Source of the DNA: an uncultured SAR86 cluster bacterium
GTDB lineage: Bacteria > Pseudomonadota > Gammaproteobacteria > Magnimaribacterales > AG-339-G14
Length of the DNA: 64,000 nt
Direction of reading: 5' to 3'
NCBI GenBank assembly: GCA_902596665.1
Contig: CACJUN010000001.1
Coordinates: 1 to 64,000 of the forward strand
Shown here: positions 56,628 through 64,000 of the stretch, in pieces
How the letters are laid out: every line of letters begins with the position of its first letter
Position numbering within the stretch: the first letter of the stretch is position 1
Made by a program: the position numbers and the translations under genes
The notes under the pieces: model-generated
Database searches by the model: none
Told to the model about the DNA's origin: nothing
What the model saw: the letters and a program-made list of their open reading frames with translations, nothing else

Positions 56628-57690
56628 AAAATTCTTCATAGTTGCTGGAGGAACAGGAGGTCATGTATTTCCTGCTGAGCAAATTGCGAGAGACTTATTA
56701 AAAAAAGATATCTCCATAATCTGGATTGGTACAGCCAGAGGACCTGAGAAAAATATATGTAAAAAGCTTGGTATCAAATTTATAGAATATGATTTGGTAG
56801 GTTTCAGAGGAAAGGGCTTGATTAATAAACTTTCTTCAGTTCTAAAATTATTTCGCTCTGGATTAAAATTTTTTTTCAAATATAGAGTTTTCTCCAGTCA
56901 GAATGATCAAATGATTGTTTTTGGAGGATACACTTCATTGATCGCTTTATTTTTCCCTTTAAGAACAATCTACGCACAAGAGCAAAATTCAATACCTGGT
57001 TCTGCAATAAGGATTCTTTCAAAGTTAAAATATCTTGATAAAGTATTTTTGGGCTTCGGTCAGGCATCTAATTATTTCAAAAAAACTAAAGTCAATTTTC
57101 TTGTTGATAGTGGCAATCCTATACGGGATGAACTTTTAGGCTTAAAACAAAAAAATATTGATCAGTTCAACAACCTTCTAATAATTGGTGGCAGCCAAGG
57201 TTCAGATTTTTTAAATCATTTGGTTCCAAAAGTTCTTGGGGGAATCGATAAAAACAGCTTGAAAATCCGTCATCAGTGTGGATTAAAACATAGAGAAATC
57301 ACCCAAGAAGCTTATAAGAAAAATAATGTAAATAATCAGTTCACAGTAAGTGAATTTATAGATGATATGAGGGAAGCATATGAATGGAGCGATATTGTCA
57401 TTTGTAGGGGAGGCGCGCTGACAATATCAGAATTAATCAAGGTTAGAAGATCAGCATTTATAATCCCAATTCCAAATTCAATTGATAATCACCAAATTTT
57501 AAATGCAAAATTTTTTGAAGAAAGAGGATTTGGAAAGGTTTTTGAACAAGATGCCGATATTGATAACTTGATATCAAGCCTCAGAAAATCAATTTTAGAT
57601 AATACTTCTGTAAAAAGTTATTATGAGCAACTTAATAAGAATTCATTTAGTAACTCTTCGAAAATTATCATTGATAATTTAAATATCTAA
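56620..57690 (+). CDS. murG: Lipid II synthase MurG, apparent ATT start codon
   Basis: MurG (about 356 residues; E. coli 355) transfers GlcNAc from UDP-GlcNAc to lipid I on the inner face of the membrane. The glycine-rich start FFIVAGGTGGHVFPAEQIA and the C-terminal ICRGGALTISELI are typical. The frame is open upstream only to TGA at 56602 and has no ATG, GTG or TTG before the glycine loop. GAGGAGG (56609-56615), a strong Shine-Dalgarno site, points to ATT at 56620, giving fMet-SKKFFIVAGG, which fits the family start. A TTG at 56794 would remove 58 residues including the loop. Confidence 0.92.
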   Translation: MSKKFFIVAGGTGGHVFPAEQIARDLLKKDISIIWIGTARGPEKNICKKLGIKFIEYDLVGFRGKGLINKLSSVLKLFRSGLKFFFKYRVFSSQNDQMIVFGGYTSLIALFFPLRTIYAQEQNSIPGSAIRILSKLKYLDKVFLGFGQASNYFKKTKVNFLVDSGNPIRDELLGLKQKNIDQFNNLLIIGGSQGSDFLNHLVPKVLGGIDKNSLKIRHQCGLKHREITQEAYKKNNVNNQFTVSEFIDDMREAYEWSDIVICRGGALTISELIKVRRSAFIIPIPNSIDNHQILNAKFFEERGFGKVFEQDADIDNLISSLRKSILDNTSVKSYYEQLNKNSFSNSSKIIIDNLNI

Positions 57691-59063
57691 TGTCCAGCAT
57701 AAAAAATATTCATCTAATTGGTATCGGTGGAGCAGGTATGAGCGGAATTGCAGAAATTCTTCATAACCAAGACTACTCTGTCTCAGGAAGTGATCTAGAG
57801 GATACAAATGTGACAAAAAGATTAAAAAATCTAGGGGTAAAAATTTTTAAAGGCCACAAAGAAAAAAATGTCTTAAAAAAAGATCTTGTAGTGATTTCAT
57901 CGGCAATATCAAAAAAAAATGTTGAGCTTAAAAAAGCAATTTCTATGGGCATACCAGTTATTCCTAGGGCTGAAATGTTGGCTAATCTTATGATGCTTAA
58001 AAATAGCATTGCGGTAGCAGGCAGCCATGGAAAAACGACCGTAACTTGCATGATGGCCCATATTTTCACTGAGGCAGGCCTAGATCCTACTTACATCATT
58101 GGAGGCAAAGTAAAGTCTTTTGAATCAAATGCGAAATTAGGTCTTGGTGAGCATATCATTGCAGAAGCTGACGAGAGTGATGGATCTTTCTTAAACCTCA
58201 GGCCTCTGAAAGCTTTAGTTACAAATATAGATAACGATCATTTAGGTACTTATGGTAATGACTTCAATAATTTAAAAAAGTCTTTTAAAAAATTTTGTCT
58301 CTCATTACCTTTTCAAGGCTACTTAATTGCCAATGGCGATGATAAATCGATTAAAAATATTATTAAAAACATACCAAGGAATTCTTTTTCTTTTGGAAAA
58401 GATAAAAGTAACGACTATCAAATCAAAGATATAAAACAAAACATCAGAGGAACAAGTTTTAAGCTACAAGATAATTTCTTTAAAAAAAATTATAGCTTTT
58501 CCATGTCAATGCATGGCGAACATAACGTGATGAATGCAACATCTGCGATTGTTGCCGCTATTCAAGAAAATATTGATGTATCTATCATAAAAAAATCACT
58601 CAAAACTTGCTCCTCAATCGAAAGACGTTTTGAAATAATTTCTCATGATATTTTTTCAAAAAAGATTACTCTTGTTGATGATTACGGACATCATCCCAAA
58701 GAGATTAAATATTCTCACGACACAGCATCAGAAATATGGAAAAACAAAAAAAAGATTGTTGTTTTTCAACCGCATAGATACACGCGAACCAAGGATCTTT
58801 TTGATGAATTTATAAAAACTCTTTTAAATATAGAAAACCTTCTATTGCTTGATATTTATCCCGCAAGCGAGAAGATAATTAAAGGCTATGAAGGCAAAGA
58901 TCTATTTCAAGCTCTTAAAAAGAATGGCTCAAAGGTATTATTTTGTCAAAATCATACTGAGGTAATTGAAAAACTCGAAAATATGACCTCTGGAAATGAG
59001 GTCATCATAACTCAGGGAGCAGGGACTACCTCAGAGCTTGCAAGAAAGATATCAAATCTATGA
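57690..59063 (+). CDS. murC: UDP-N-acetylmuramate:L-alanine ligase
   Basis: MurC (457 residues) adds the first L-alanine to UDP-MurNAc. IHLIGIGGAGMSGIAE is the N-terminal binding loop, VAGSHGKTTVT the ATP loop, AEADESDGSFL a substrate segment, and DDYGHHPKEI and FQPHRYTRT the C-terminal domain. It shares one base with murG and overlaps ddl by 4 bp. Confidence 0.97.
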   Translation: MSSIKNIHLIGIGGAGMSGIAEILHNQDYSVSGSDLEDTNVTKRLKNLGVKIFKGHKEKNVLKKDLVVISSAISKKNVELKKAISMGIPVIPRAEMLANLMMLKNSIAVAGSHGKTTVTCMMAHIFTEAGLDPTYIIGGKVKSFESNAKLGLGEHIIAEADESDGSFLNLRPLKALVTNIDNDHLGTYGNDFNNLKKSFKKFCLSLPFQGYLIANGDDKSIKNIIKNIPRNSFSFGKDKSNDYQIKDIKQNIRGTSFKLQDNFFKKNYSFSMSMHGEHNVMNATSAIVAAIQENIDVSIIKKSLKTCSSIERRFEIISHDIFSKKITLVDDYGHHPKEIKYSHDTASEIWKNKKKIVVFQPHRYTRTKDLFDEFIKTLLNIENLLLLDIYPASEKIIKGYEGKDLFQALKKNGSKVLFCQNHTEVIEKLENMTSGNEVIITQGAGTTSELARKISNL

Positions 59064-59977
59064 TAAATAAAAATATCGCAGTATTATGCGGCGGTTGGTC
59101 AGAGGAAAGGCTCATTTCTTTAAAGAGCGGAGATTCCGTATACAAATGTCTGAAAGAAAATGGTTATGAAGTTTCAAAAATTGATGTCAAAACTGCAAGT
59201 GAGGCATTCAATAAGGAGCTATATTCCGAGTTCGATCTAGTCTTTATTTTGCTTCATGGCAGAGGAGGGGAAGATGGAGAAATTCAAAAGTTCTTTGAGG
59301 AAAATGACATTGTATTTACTGGATCAAATTCGCAGTCTTCCAGAATTACGATGAATAAAATAAAGACTAAAGAAATTTGGAAGAAAAATAATATTAAAAC
59401 ACCCGAATATTTTGTCTATGAGAAAAACTTTCTCTTAGATAATTTATCCTCATTCGAAAAGTGGGTAATCAAACCAAATTTAGAGGGATCTTCGAACGGG
59501 ATCTCCTTTTATAACAACTTTGAAGGGAAAGAGGATTTTCAAAAGAAAATTAATCTAGCAAAAAAGTTTGATGATTCAGTATTAATAGAAAGGTTTATAG
59601 ATGGTAAAGAAATAACTGTACCGATAATTAACAAAAAATGCCTTAGGCCCATTCACATTATTCCAGAAGGTGAGTTTTATGATTTTGATGCCAAATATGT
59701 TTCCAATAAAACAAAATATTTAGAGTACGCGATAGAATCAGAAAGGTTGGATGCTTTGAATAATCTCGCAATTAATGCATATGAACTTGTTGGGGCCGAA
59801 AATTGGGGCCGCATTGATATTATTGATGACGGATTAGATTATTTCCTTATAGAACTAAACTCGGTTCCCGGCATGACGGAAACTAGTTTAGTTCCAAAAT
59901 CATCCCATCTCTCTGGCATTAGCTATCTTGAATTACTGGAGAGCATTATGGATGATGCTCTTGCCAAAAAAGCTTAA
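59060..59977 (+). CDS. ddl: D-alanine:D-alanine ligase
   Basis: Ddl (305 residues) makes D-Ala-D-Ala for MurF. An ATP-grasp fold is visible: CGGWSEERLISLKSG, HGRGGEDGEIQ, KPNLEGSSNGIS, ENWGRIDI and ELNSVPGMTETSLVPKS. It ends the division/cell-wall run. The usual ftsQ-ftsA-ftsZ-lpxC that follow it are not here. Alr at 62752 supplies its D-alanine. Confidence 0.96.
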   Translation: MINKNIAVLCGGWSEERLISLKSGDSVYKCLKENGYEVSKIDVKTASEAFNKELYSEFDLVFILLHGRGGEDGEIQKFFEENDIVFTGSNSQSSRITMNKIKTKEIWKKNNIKTPEYFVYEKNFLLDNLSSFEKWVIKPNLEGSSNGISFYNNFEGKEDFQKKINLAKKFDDSVLIERFIDGKEITVPIINKKCLRPIHIIPEGEFYDFDAKYVSNKTKYLEYAIESERLDALNNLAINAYELVGAENWGRIDIIDDGLDYFLIELNSVPGMTETSLVPKSSHLSGISYLELLESIMDDALAKKA

Positions 59978-60000
59978 TTTCTCTAGAATCGCAACCTTTC

Positions 60001-60030
60001 TTGCTGAGATATAAAAATTTTAGCTATAAA
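60001..60030 (+). promoter_or_regulatory. Possible promoter of rpsF-rpsR-rplI-dnaB-alr
   Basis: TTGCTG (60001-60006), an 18-bp spacer and TATAAA (60025-60030) lie in the 66-bp gap after ddl. The -10 is good and the -35 only matches at TTG. A start near 60037 would leave a very short leader before rpsF (60044). Confidence 0.35.
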
Positions 60031-60043
60031 CCATAAGAAAAAT

Positions 60044-60604
60044 ATGAATCATTACGAAATTGTTTTTTTAGTTCATCCTGATCAAAAATCAGATTCTGAA
60101 GCAATATTAAATAAGTATTGCGACCAAATTAAATCTTCCAATGGAACTATAGATAGATCTGAGAATATCGGCTCTCGAAAGTTAGCTTATCCTATTCAAG
60201 ATTGTTACAAAGCAAATTACTTTTGTATAAATGTTACCTGTGATTCTGATCAAATTGATAGCCTCAAAGAATCTTTCAAATATAACGATGCAATTCTTAG
60301 ACATCTGATTGTCAGAAAAGATGAGGTTGAAACAGAGCCTTCTTCACTCTTAAAACAAACTCAAGAAGATGGCGAAACTCAACTTGAGGAATACGAAGCC
60401 TCTATTAAAAATGATAATACTCCTAAAGAGGCAACGAAAAATATAGACGAATCTACTTCTGATGAAGAATTAGAGGTCAAAGAGGAAGCCGATCAATCAG
60501 ATAATACTTCAGATGAAACAGACAATTCTGAAAAAAATAATGATGGCGATGAAACAAAAGTGGAAGCAGAAAACGAATCAAAAGAAGACAAAGGCACAAC
60601 ATGA
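60044..60604 (+). CDS. rpsF: Ribosomal protein bS6 with long acidic tail
   Basis: The first 95 or so residues match bS6, with [23 protein letters not shown] and the RHLIVRKDE end of the domain. The remaining 86 or so residues are low-complexity, rich in Glu, Asp, Ser, Thr and Asn. E. coli bS6 is 131-135 residues with a short polyglutamate tail added by RimK; here a similar acidic tail is gene-encoded and much longer. It overlaps rpsR by 4 bp. Confidence 0.95.
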   Translation: MNHYEIVFLVHPDQKSDSEAILNKYCDQIKSSNGTIDRSENIGSRKLAYPIQDCYKANYFCINVTCDSDQIDSLKESFKYNDAILRHLIVRKDEVETEPSSLLKQTQEDGETQLEEYEASIKNDNTPKEATKNIDESTSDEELEVKEEADQSDNTSDETDNSEKNNDGDETKVEAENESKEDKGTT

Positions 60605-60870
60605 GAAGGAAGAAAGACACAAGAAAGAAAAATACTGGTCTAGAGCCACTAGTAAAACAATCAAGAAAATGCAGATTTACTGCAGCTGGTATCAAGCAGA
60701 TTGATTATAAAGACGTAAACCTTTTAAAAGACTTTATAAATGAAACTGGGAAAATTCTTCCTGCAAGACTTACAGGAACATCTGCAAAGTATCAAAGGCA
60801 ACTAGAAACTGCTATCAAGAGAGCAAGACAGCTTGCTCTTCTTCCCTACACTGATAGTCATTATTCTTAA
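60601..60870 (+). CDS. rpsR: Ribosomal protein bS18
   Basis: The 89-residue protein contains the bS18 core ([55 protein letters not shown]). Its N-terminus has about 14 extra basic residues compared with E. coli (75). bS18 binds bS6 on the 30S platform, and the two genes are coupled by a 4-bp overlap. rplI starts 3 bp later. Confidence 0.97.
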   Translation: MRRKKDTRKKNTGLEPLVKQSRKCRFTAAGIKQIDYKDVNLLKDFINETGKILPARLTGTSAKYQRQLETAIKRARQLALLPYTDSHYS

Positions 60871-60873
60871 GAA

Positions 60874-61323
60874 ATGAAAGTTATTTTATTAGAGAGAATT
60901 ACCGGCCTTGGAGCTCCAGGAGATCTTGTTTCAGTCAAATCTGGATACGGTAGAAATTTTCTTCTACCCGGCAAAAAAGCTATTCCAGCTAATAAAGAAA
61001 ACATGGAGAAATATGAGGCAGAGAAAGCTCAAATTCTTGCCGCTGAAGAATCAAAGAAAGCTTCTGCGCAATCTGTTTATGAACAACTGAATGGACAGAG
61101 TTTTGAAATTGTATCTGCTGTTACTGAAGAAAATACACTTTATGGTTCTGTAGGGACCACCGAAATTATTGAGAAAATTACAACTGCTGGTTTCGAGCTA
61201 GATAAACAGGCTATTAGACTTCCTGAAGGACCAATAAAAGACCTTGGAGATTTTGAGATAGATATAGAATTGCACCCTGAAGTTATAGCCAAAATAAACA
61301 TAAAAGTTTCTCCAGAAGAATAA
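60874..61323 (+). CDS. rplI: Ribosomal protein bL9
   Basis: The 149-residue protein has the bL9 N-terminal domain (VILLERITGLGAPGDLVSVKSGYGRNFL, with PGKKAIPA), a long connecting helix (about 45-75) and the C-terminal domain with LYGSVGTTEI and HPEVIAKI. It is in the standard rpsF-rpsR-rplI-dnaB order. Confidence 0.97.
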   Translation: MKVILLERITGLGAPGDLVSVKSGYGRNFLLPGKKAIPANKENMEKYEAEKAQILAAEESKKASAQSVYEQLNGQSFEIVSAVTEENTLYGSVGTTEIIEKITTAGFELDKQAIRLPEGPIKDLGDFEIDIELHPEVIAKINIKVSPEE

Positions 61324-61365
61324 TTTTCATTGTTTTCTATTTATTCGAATGGGAGAATAGAAAAA

Positions 61366-62748
61366 GTGAAAAACTTAGACAAAAATTCCTTACCTTCATC
61401 AATACAAGCAGAAAAAGCAGCTTTGGGTTGCCTCCTTTTGGAGCCTAATTTATGGGATGATCTTGCTACTCAAATTGAGGAAAAAGATTTTACTCAAACA
61501 GAAAATAAAATTATTTATAGAGCTATTAAAAAGCTTTCAGACCAAGGCACTCAATTAGACACACTAACTCTTATAGAAGCTGTTTCTTCAGATGAAGAAA
61601 TCAAAAAAAATTCAAATTTAAATTTTTCCTCTTACATTAAAGGCTTGTTCGAAGAAACTCCTGGAACTTCAAACTTTTCCAATTATGTTGATATTGTCAA
61701 ACAGACATCTAGCTTGAGAAAACTTATCGAAACTGCTGATGAAATTTCATCAACTGCATTTTCTACAGATAGTTTCAGCAGTGATGATGCAATTACTAAA
61801 GCCGAAGATAAGATATTAAAATTAAGAGACTCAATTGAAAGAAAAAGCGGACCGCAAATAGCTAAAGACCTTGTTGGTCCAGTGTATGAAAATATTGATA
61901 TAAATTTGAAGTCATCGGGACCCCTGGTTGGTCATAGCACCGGCTTTAAATATATCGATAACTTAACAATGGGGCTTCAGAAAGGAGATTTATTTATTAT
62001 TGCTGGCAGACCAGGGATGGGGAAGACTGCTTTTGCAATGAGCATAGCTTGTAATTTATTAATTGATGAAGTTCCTGTTCTTCTTTTCAGCATGGAAATG
62101 TCATCAAGATCCATCATGTACAGGCTTTTTTCATCTTTTTCTAGAGTTGACTTCAAGAGACTTCAAGAAGCCAAAAACCTCTCAGAGGAGGATTTTAGAG
62201 ATATTGATGATGCTTCAACTATACTTAGTAAGTCAAAATTATTCATAGATGACACGCCTGGCCTTAGTCCATCAGAGCTCATTTCGCGCGCGAGAAAAGT
62301 TAAAAGAGAAAATCCTGACTTAGGACTGATAATTATTGATTATCTTCAGCTTATGAATTCTGATAGAAACTCTGAAAATAGAGTTTCTGAAATGAGCGAG
62401 ATATCTAGATCAGTGAAATCTTTAGCTAGAGATTTAGATATTACTGTAATCGCATTATCACAACTTAACCGTGCTGTTGAAAATAGAAACAACAAAAGAC
62501 CTCTAATGTCAGATTTAAGAGAATCCGGTGCTTTAGAGCAGGATGCTGACTTGATAGCCTTTGTATATAGAGATGAATACTATAATGAGACTCCAGAAAA
62601 CAAAGGTTTAGCTGAAGTGAATATCGCTAAGCATAGAAATGGGAAAACTGGAAAGGTGAAACTTCATTTTGCATCTAACATAATAAAGTTTGAAAACTTA
62701 GCTGATAACGATCCAGCAATGTCAATGCCAACGAATTATGAGGATTGA
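61366..62748 (+). CDS. dnaB: Replicative DNA helicase
   Basis: DnaB (about 460 residues) unwinds the replication fork. The N-terminal helical domain (PSSIQAEKAALGCLLL) is followed by a linker and a RecA-like domain with Walker A GRPGMGKT, Walker B LIIIDYLQLM, LSQLNRAVE and DLRESGALEQDADL. GTG at 61366 has a G-rich ribosome site upstream and gives the usual N-terminus. An in-frame TTG at 61330 would add 12 residues and has no ribosome site. No intein is present. Confidence 0.95.
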   Translation: MKNLDKNSLPSSIQAEKAALGCLLLEPNLWDDLATQIEEKDFTQTENKIIYRAIKKLSDQGTQLDTLTLIEAVSSDEEIKKNSNLNFSSYIKGLFEETPGTSNFSNYVDIVKQTSSLRKLIETADEISSTAFSTDSFSSDDAITKAEDKILKLRDSIERKSGPQIAKDLVGPVYENIDINLKSSGPLVGHSTGFKYIDNLTMGLQKGDLFIIAGRPGMGKTAFAMSIACNLLIDEVPVLLFSMEMSSRSIMYRLFSSFSRVDFKRLQEAKNLSEEDFRDIDDASTILSKSKLFIDDTPGLSPSELISRARKVKRENPDLGLIIIDYLQLMNSDRNSENRVSEMSEISRSVKSLARDLDITVIALSQLNRAVENRNNKRPLMSDLRESGALEQDADLIAFVYRDEYYNETPENKGLAEVNIAKHRNGKTGKVKLHFASNIIKFENLADNDPAMSMPTNYED

Positions 62749-62751
62749 GAT

Positions 62752-63828
62752 TTGCCAAGGCCAACAACTGCAATAATAGATCTTTCATCAATTGAGCATA
62801 ACTTTAATGTTATAAAAAAACATTGTCCTAAGTCTCAAATTTATTCGGTTGTTAAATCTAATGCTTATGGACATGGCGTAGAGAAAGTTGTTGGGGCGCT
62901 AAAAAAGTCGGATGGGTTTTGTGTAGCTACAATTGAAGAAGCAGATGAATTTAGAGAATTTTCAAAGAAACCTCTTCTATGCTTACAAGGTTTTTATGAT
63001 AAGCAAGATCTAAAACTAGCTCATTCTCATAGAATAGAATTAGTTATCCATAATGAAGAACAAATTGGCCTTTTGGAGAAGCTAAAACTTTCTTTTCCTT
63101 CTTTATGGCTTAAATTTGATACAGGTATGAACAGGCTAGGTTTTATGCAAAATGAAATCGAAAATATGATGCATAGGCTAAAACCATTTTCAAAAAAGAT
63201 AGTCTTGATGACCCACCTTAAATCTTCATCTGGAAAAAAAATGTCAAGGAAGGTAACTAATAAACAATTTAATTTATTTACAAAAACAACTTTAAATTTA
63301 AAGCAGAAGCAGCACAATTTCCTCACAAGCGTTTCAAATTCAGGTGGAATTCTTAATTTTGATGACTTATTTTCAGATATAGAAAGACCGGGATTGTCTT
63401 TGTATGGAAGTCATTTTCACAATAAATCTAAAAATTTTAGGTTAAAAAATGTGACAACGTTAGTTTCAAAAATAGTTGCAATTAAAGATATCAAAAAAGG
63501 AGAAACAGTTGGTTATGACGGCTTATGGCAAGCAACAAAAAATACCTCAATAGGAATCATACCAATAGGATATTCAGACGGCATCCCTTTGAATTATGGT
63601 AATAAGGGTTATGTTTTAATTAATAAAGCTAAGGCTAAAGTAATAGGAAGGGTAGCTATGGATCTAATGGCTATTGAGCTTCCTAACAAAAAAGTGAAAC
63701 TAGGGGAGGATATAATCTTATGGGGAAAAGATCTTAAAGTAGACGAGTTGGCTTCGTTGACAGATAATATCCCATATTCTTTTATGACTTCACTATCAAA
63801 AAGAGTTAAGCGAAAATATATTAAATAA
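62752..63828 (+). CDS. alr: Alanine racemase
   Basis: Alr (358 residues) makes D-alanine for peptidoglycan with PLP. VVKSNAYGHG contains the PLP-binding Lys, FDTGMNRLGF and RPGLSLYG are typical, and VGYDGLW carries the catalytic Tyr of the second domain, followed by IPIGYSDGIP. The TTG start lies 3 bp after dnaB, and dnaB-alr is also the E. coli and Pseudomonas order. Confidence 0.95.
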   Translation: MPRPTTAIIDLSSIEHNFNVIKKHCPKSQIYSVVKSNAYGHGVEKVVGALKKSDGFCVATIEEADEFREFSKKPLLCLQGFYDKQDLKLAHSHRIELVIHNEEQIGLLEKLKLSFPSLWLKFDTGMNRLGFMQNEIENMMHRLKPFSKKIVLMTHLKSSSGKKMSRKVTNKQFNLFTKTTLNLKQKQHNFLTSVSNSGGILNFDDLFSDIERPGLSLYGSHFHNKSKNFRLKNVTTLVSKIVAIKDIKKGETVGYDGLWQATKNTSIGIIPIGYSDGIPLNYGNKGYVLINKAKAKVIGRVAMDLMAIELPNKKVKLGEDIILWGKDLKVDELASLTDNIPYSFMTSLSKRVKRKYIK

Positions 63829-63830
63829 TT

Positions 63831-64000
63831 ATGAAAATAAAAGTATTAGAAGAAACTCCAAGGAAGGTTTTAGAATTTCCTTTAGATAACGATCTTAATT
63901 TAACAGAAAAAGAAGTTGAAGATGTTGCTGAGATTTTTAAGACTCCTCTGACTGGTTCTTACAATTGGGATTACACAATACAAGATAATCGTATTAAAAG
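63831..64000 (+). CDS. Unidentified protein, N-terminal 56 codons
   Basis: An ATG 2 bp after alr opens a frame that runs off the window. The visible part has an acidic stretch (LTEKEVEDVAEIF) and then TPLTGSYNWDYTIQDNRIK. The tight spacing to alr and codon use like its neighbours suggest a real gene in the same unit. The GSYNWDY segment vaguely recalls a group of ferritin-like di-iron proteins, but I cannot assign a family from this fragment. Confidence 0.6.
   Translation, partial: MKIKVLEETPRKVLEFPLDNDLNLTEKEVEDVAEIFKTPLTGSYNWDYTIQDNRIK

Noticed and set aside
56794-57690. Short murG starting with TTG at 56794
   Set aside because: It would remove the N-terminal glycine-rich loop, although the frame upstream encodes that loop correctly back to 56620.

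Overview
The window is an AT-rich, very densely coded bacterial chromosome segment. All genes I recognise are chromosomal housekeeping genes. There is no CRISPR array, insertion sequence, prophage or integron. The gene order matches Gammaproteobacteria, and Pseudomonas in particular: rlmE-ftsH-folP-glmM-tpiA-secG-tRNA-Leu-tRNA-fMet-rimP-nusA-infB-rbfA-truB-rpsO-pnp; lolB-ispE-tRNA-Gln-prs-rplY-pth-ychF divergent from prfA-prmC-moeB; mlaC-murA-hisG-hisD-degS/algW; rplM-rpsI-petABC-sspA; lpoA/rsmI/rnpB/mraZ/dcw; rpsF-rpsR-rplI-dnaB-alr. Low G+C, 1-11 bp gene overlaps, near-zero intergenic space and trimmed proteins suggest a streamlined marine gammaproteobacterium of the SAR86 type. That assignment is inference.

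Layout. 1-13286 (+): membrane protease, folate and sugar-phosphate enzymes, then the transcription/translation cluster with two tRNAs. 13290-18137 (-): tRNA-Met and the lolB-to-ychF unit with tRNA-Gln. 18156-23946 (+): release factor, its methylase, MoeB, a GH84 O-GlcNAcase-like glycosidase, an acyl-CoA ligase and a MaoC hydratase. 23943-27091 (-): gatCAB. 27172-29579 (+): mreBCD. 29570-33309 (-): kdsD, an LptC-LptA chimera, lptB, mgtE. 33354-37124 (+): mlaC, murA, hisG, hisD. 37125-37901 (-): DegS-like protease without PDZ. 37970-41964 (+): L13, S9, cytochrome bc1, SspA. 41966-43021 (-): short LpoA. 43025-44219 (+): rsmI and RNase P RNA. 44263-59977 (+): a rearranged division/cell-wall cluster. 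60044-63828 (+): rpsF-rpsR-rplI-dnaB-alr, then a partial gene.

Most of the window makes or controls the cell envelope: peptidoglycan precursors (glmM, murA, murC-G, mraY, ddl, alr), division (ftsL, Q, A, Z, I, W), shape (mreBCD) and LPS/phospholipid transport (kdsD, lptCA, lptB, mlaC, lolB). The main unusual points are: (1) nusA needs a +1 frameshift at a UUU-UGA site; (2) a perfect 14-bp terminator hairpin lies inside the first codons of ftsI; (3) murG has no usual start codon and appears to begin with AUU; (4) one gene combines LptC with the C-terminal half of LptA; (5) an OGA-like GH84 enzyme occupies the usual murI position; (6) ftsQAZ has moved between ftsL and ftsI, and FtsQ has lost most of its POTRA domain; (7) four GTG half-sites at 10-bp spacing form a likely MraZ operator.
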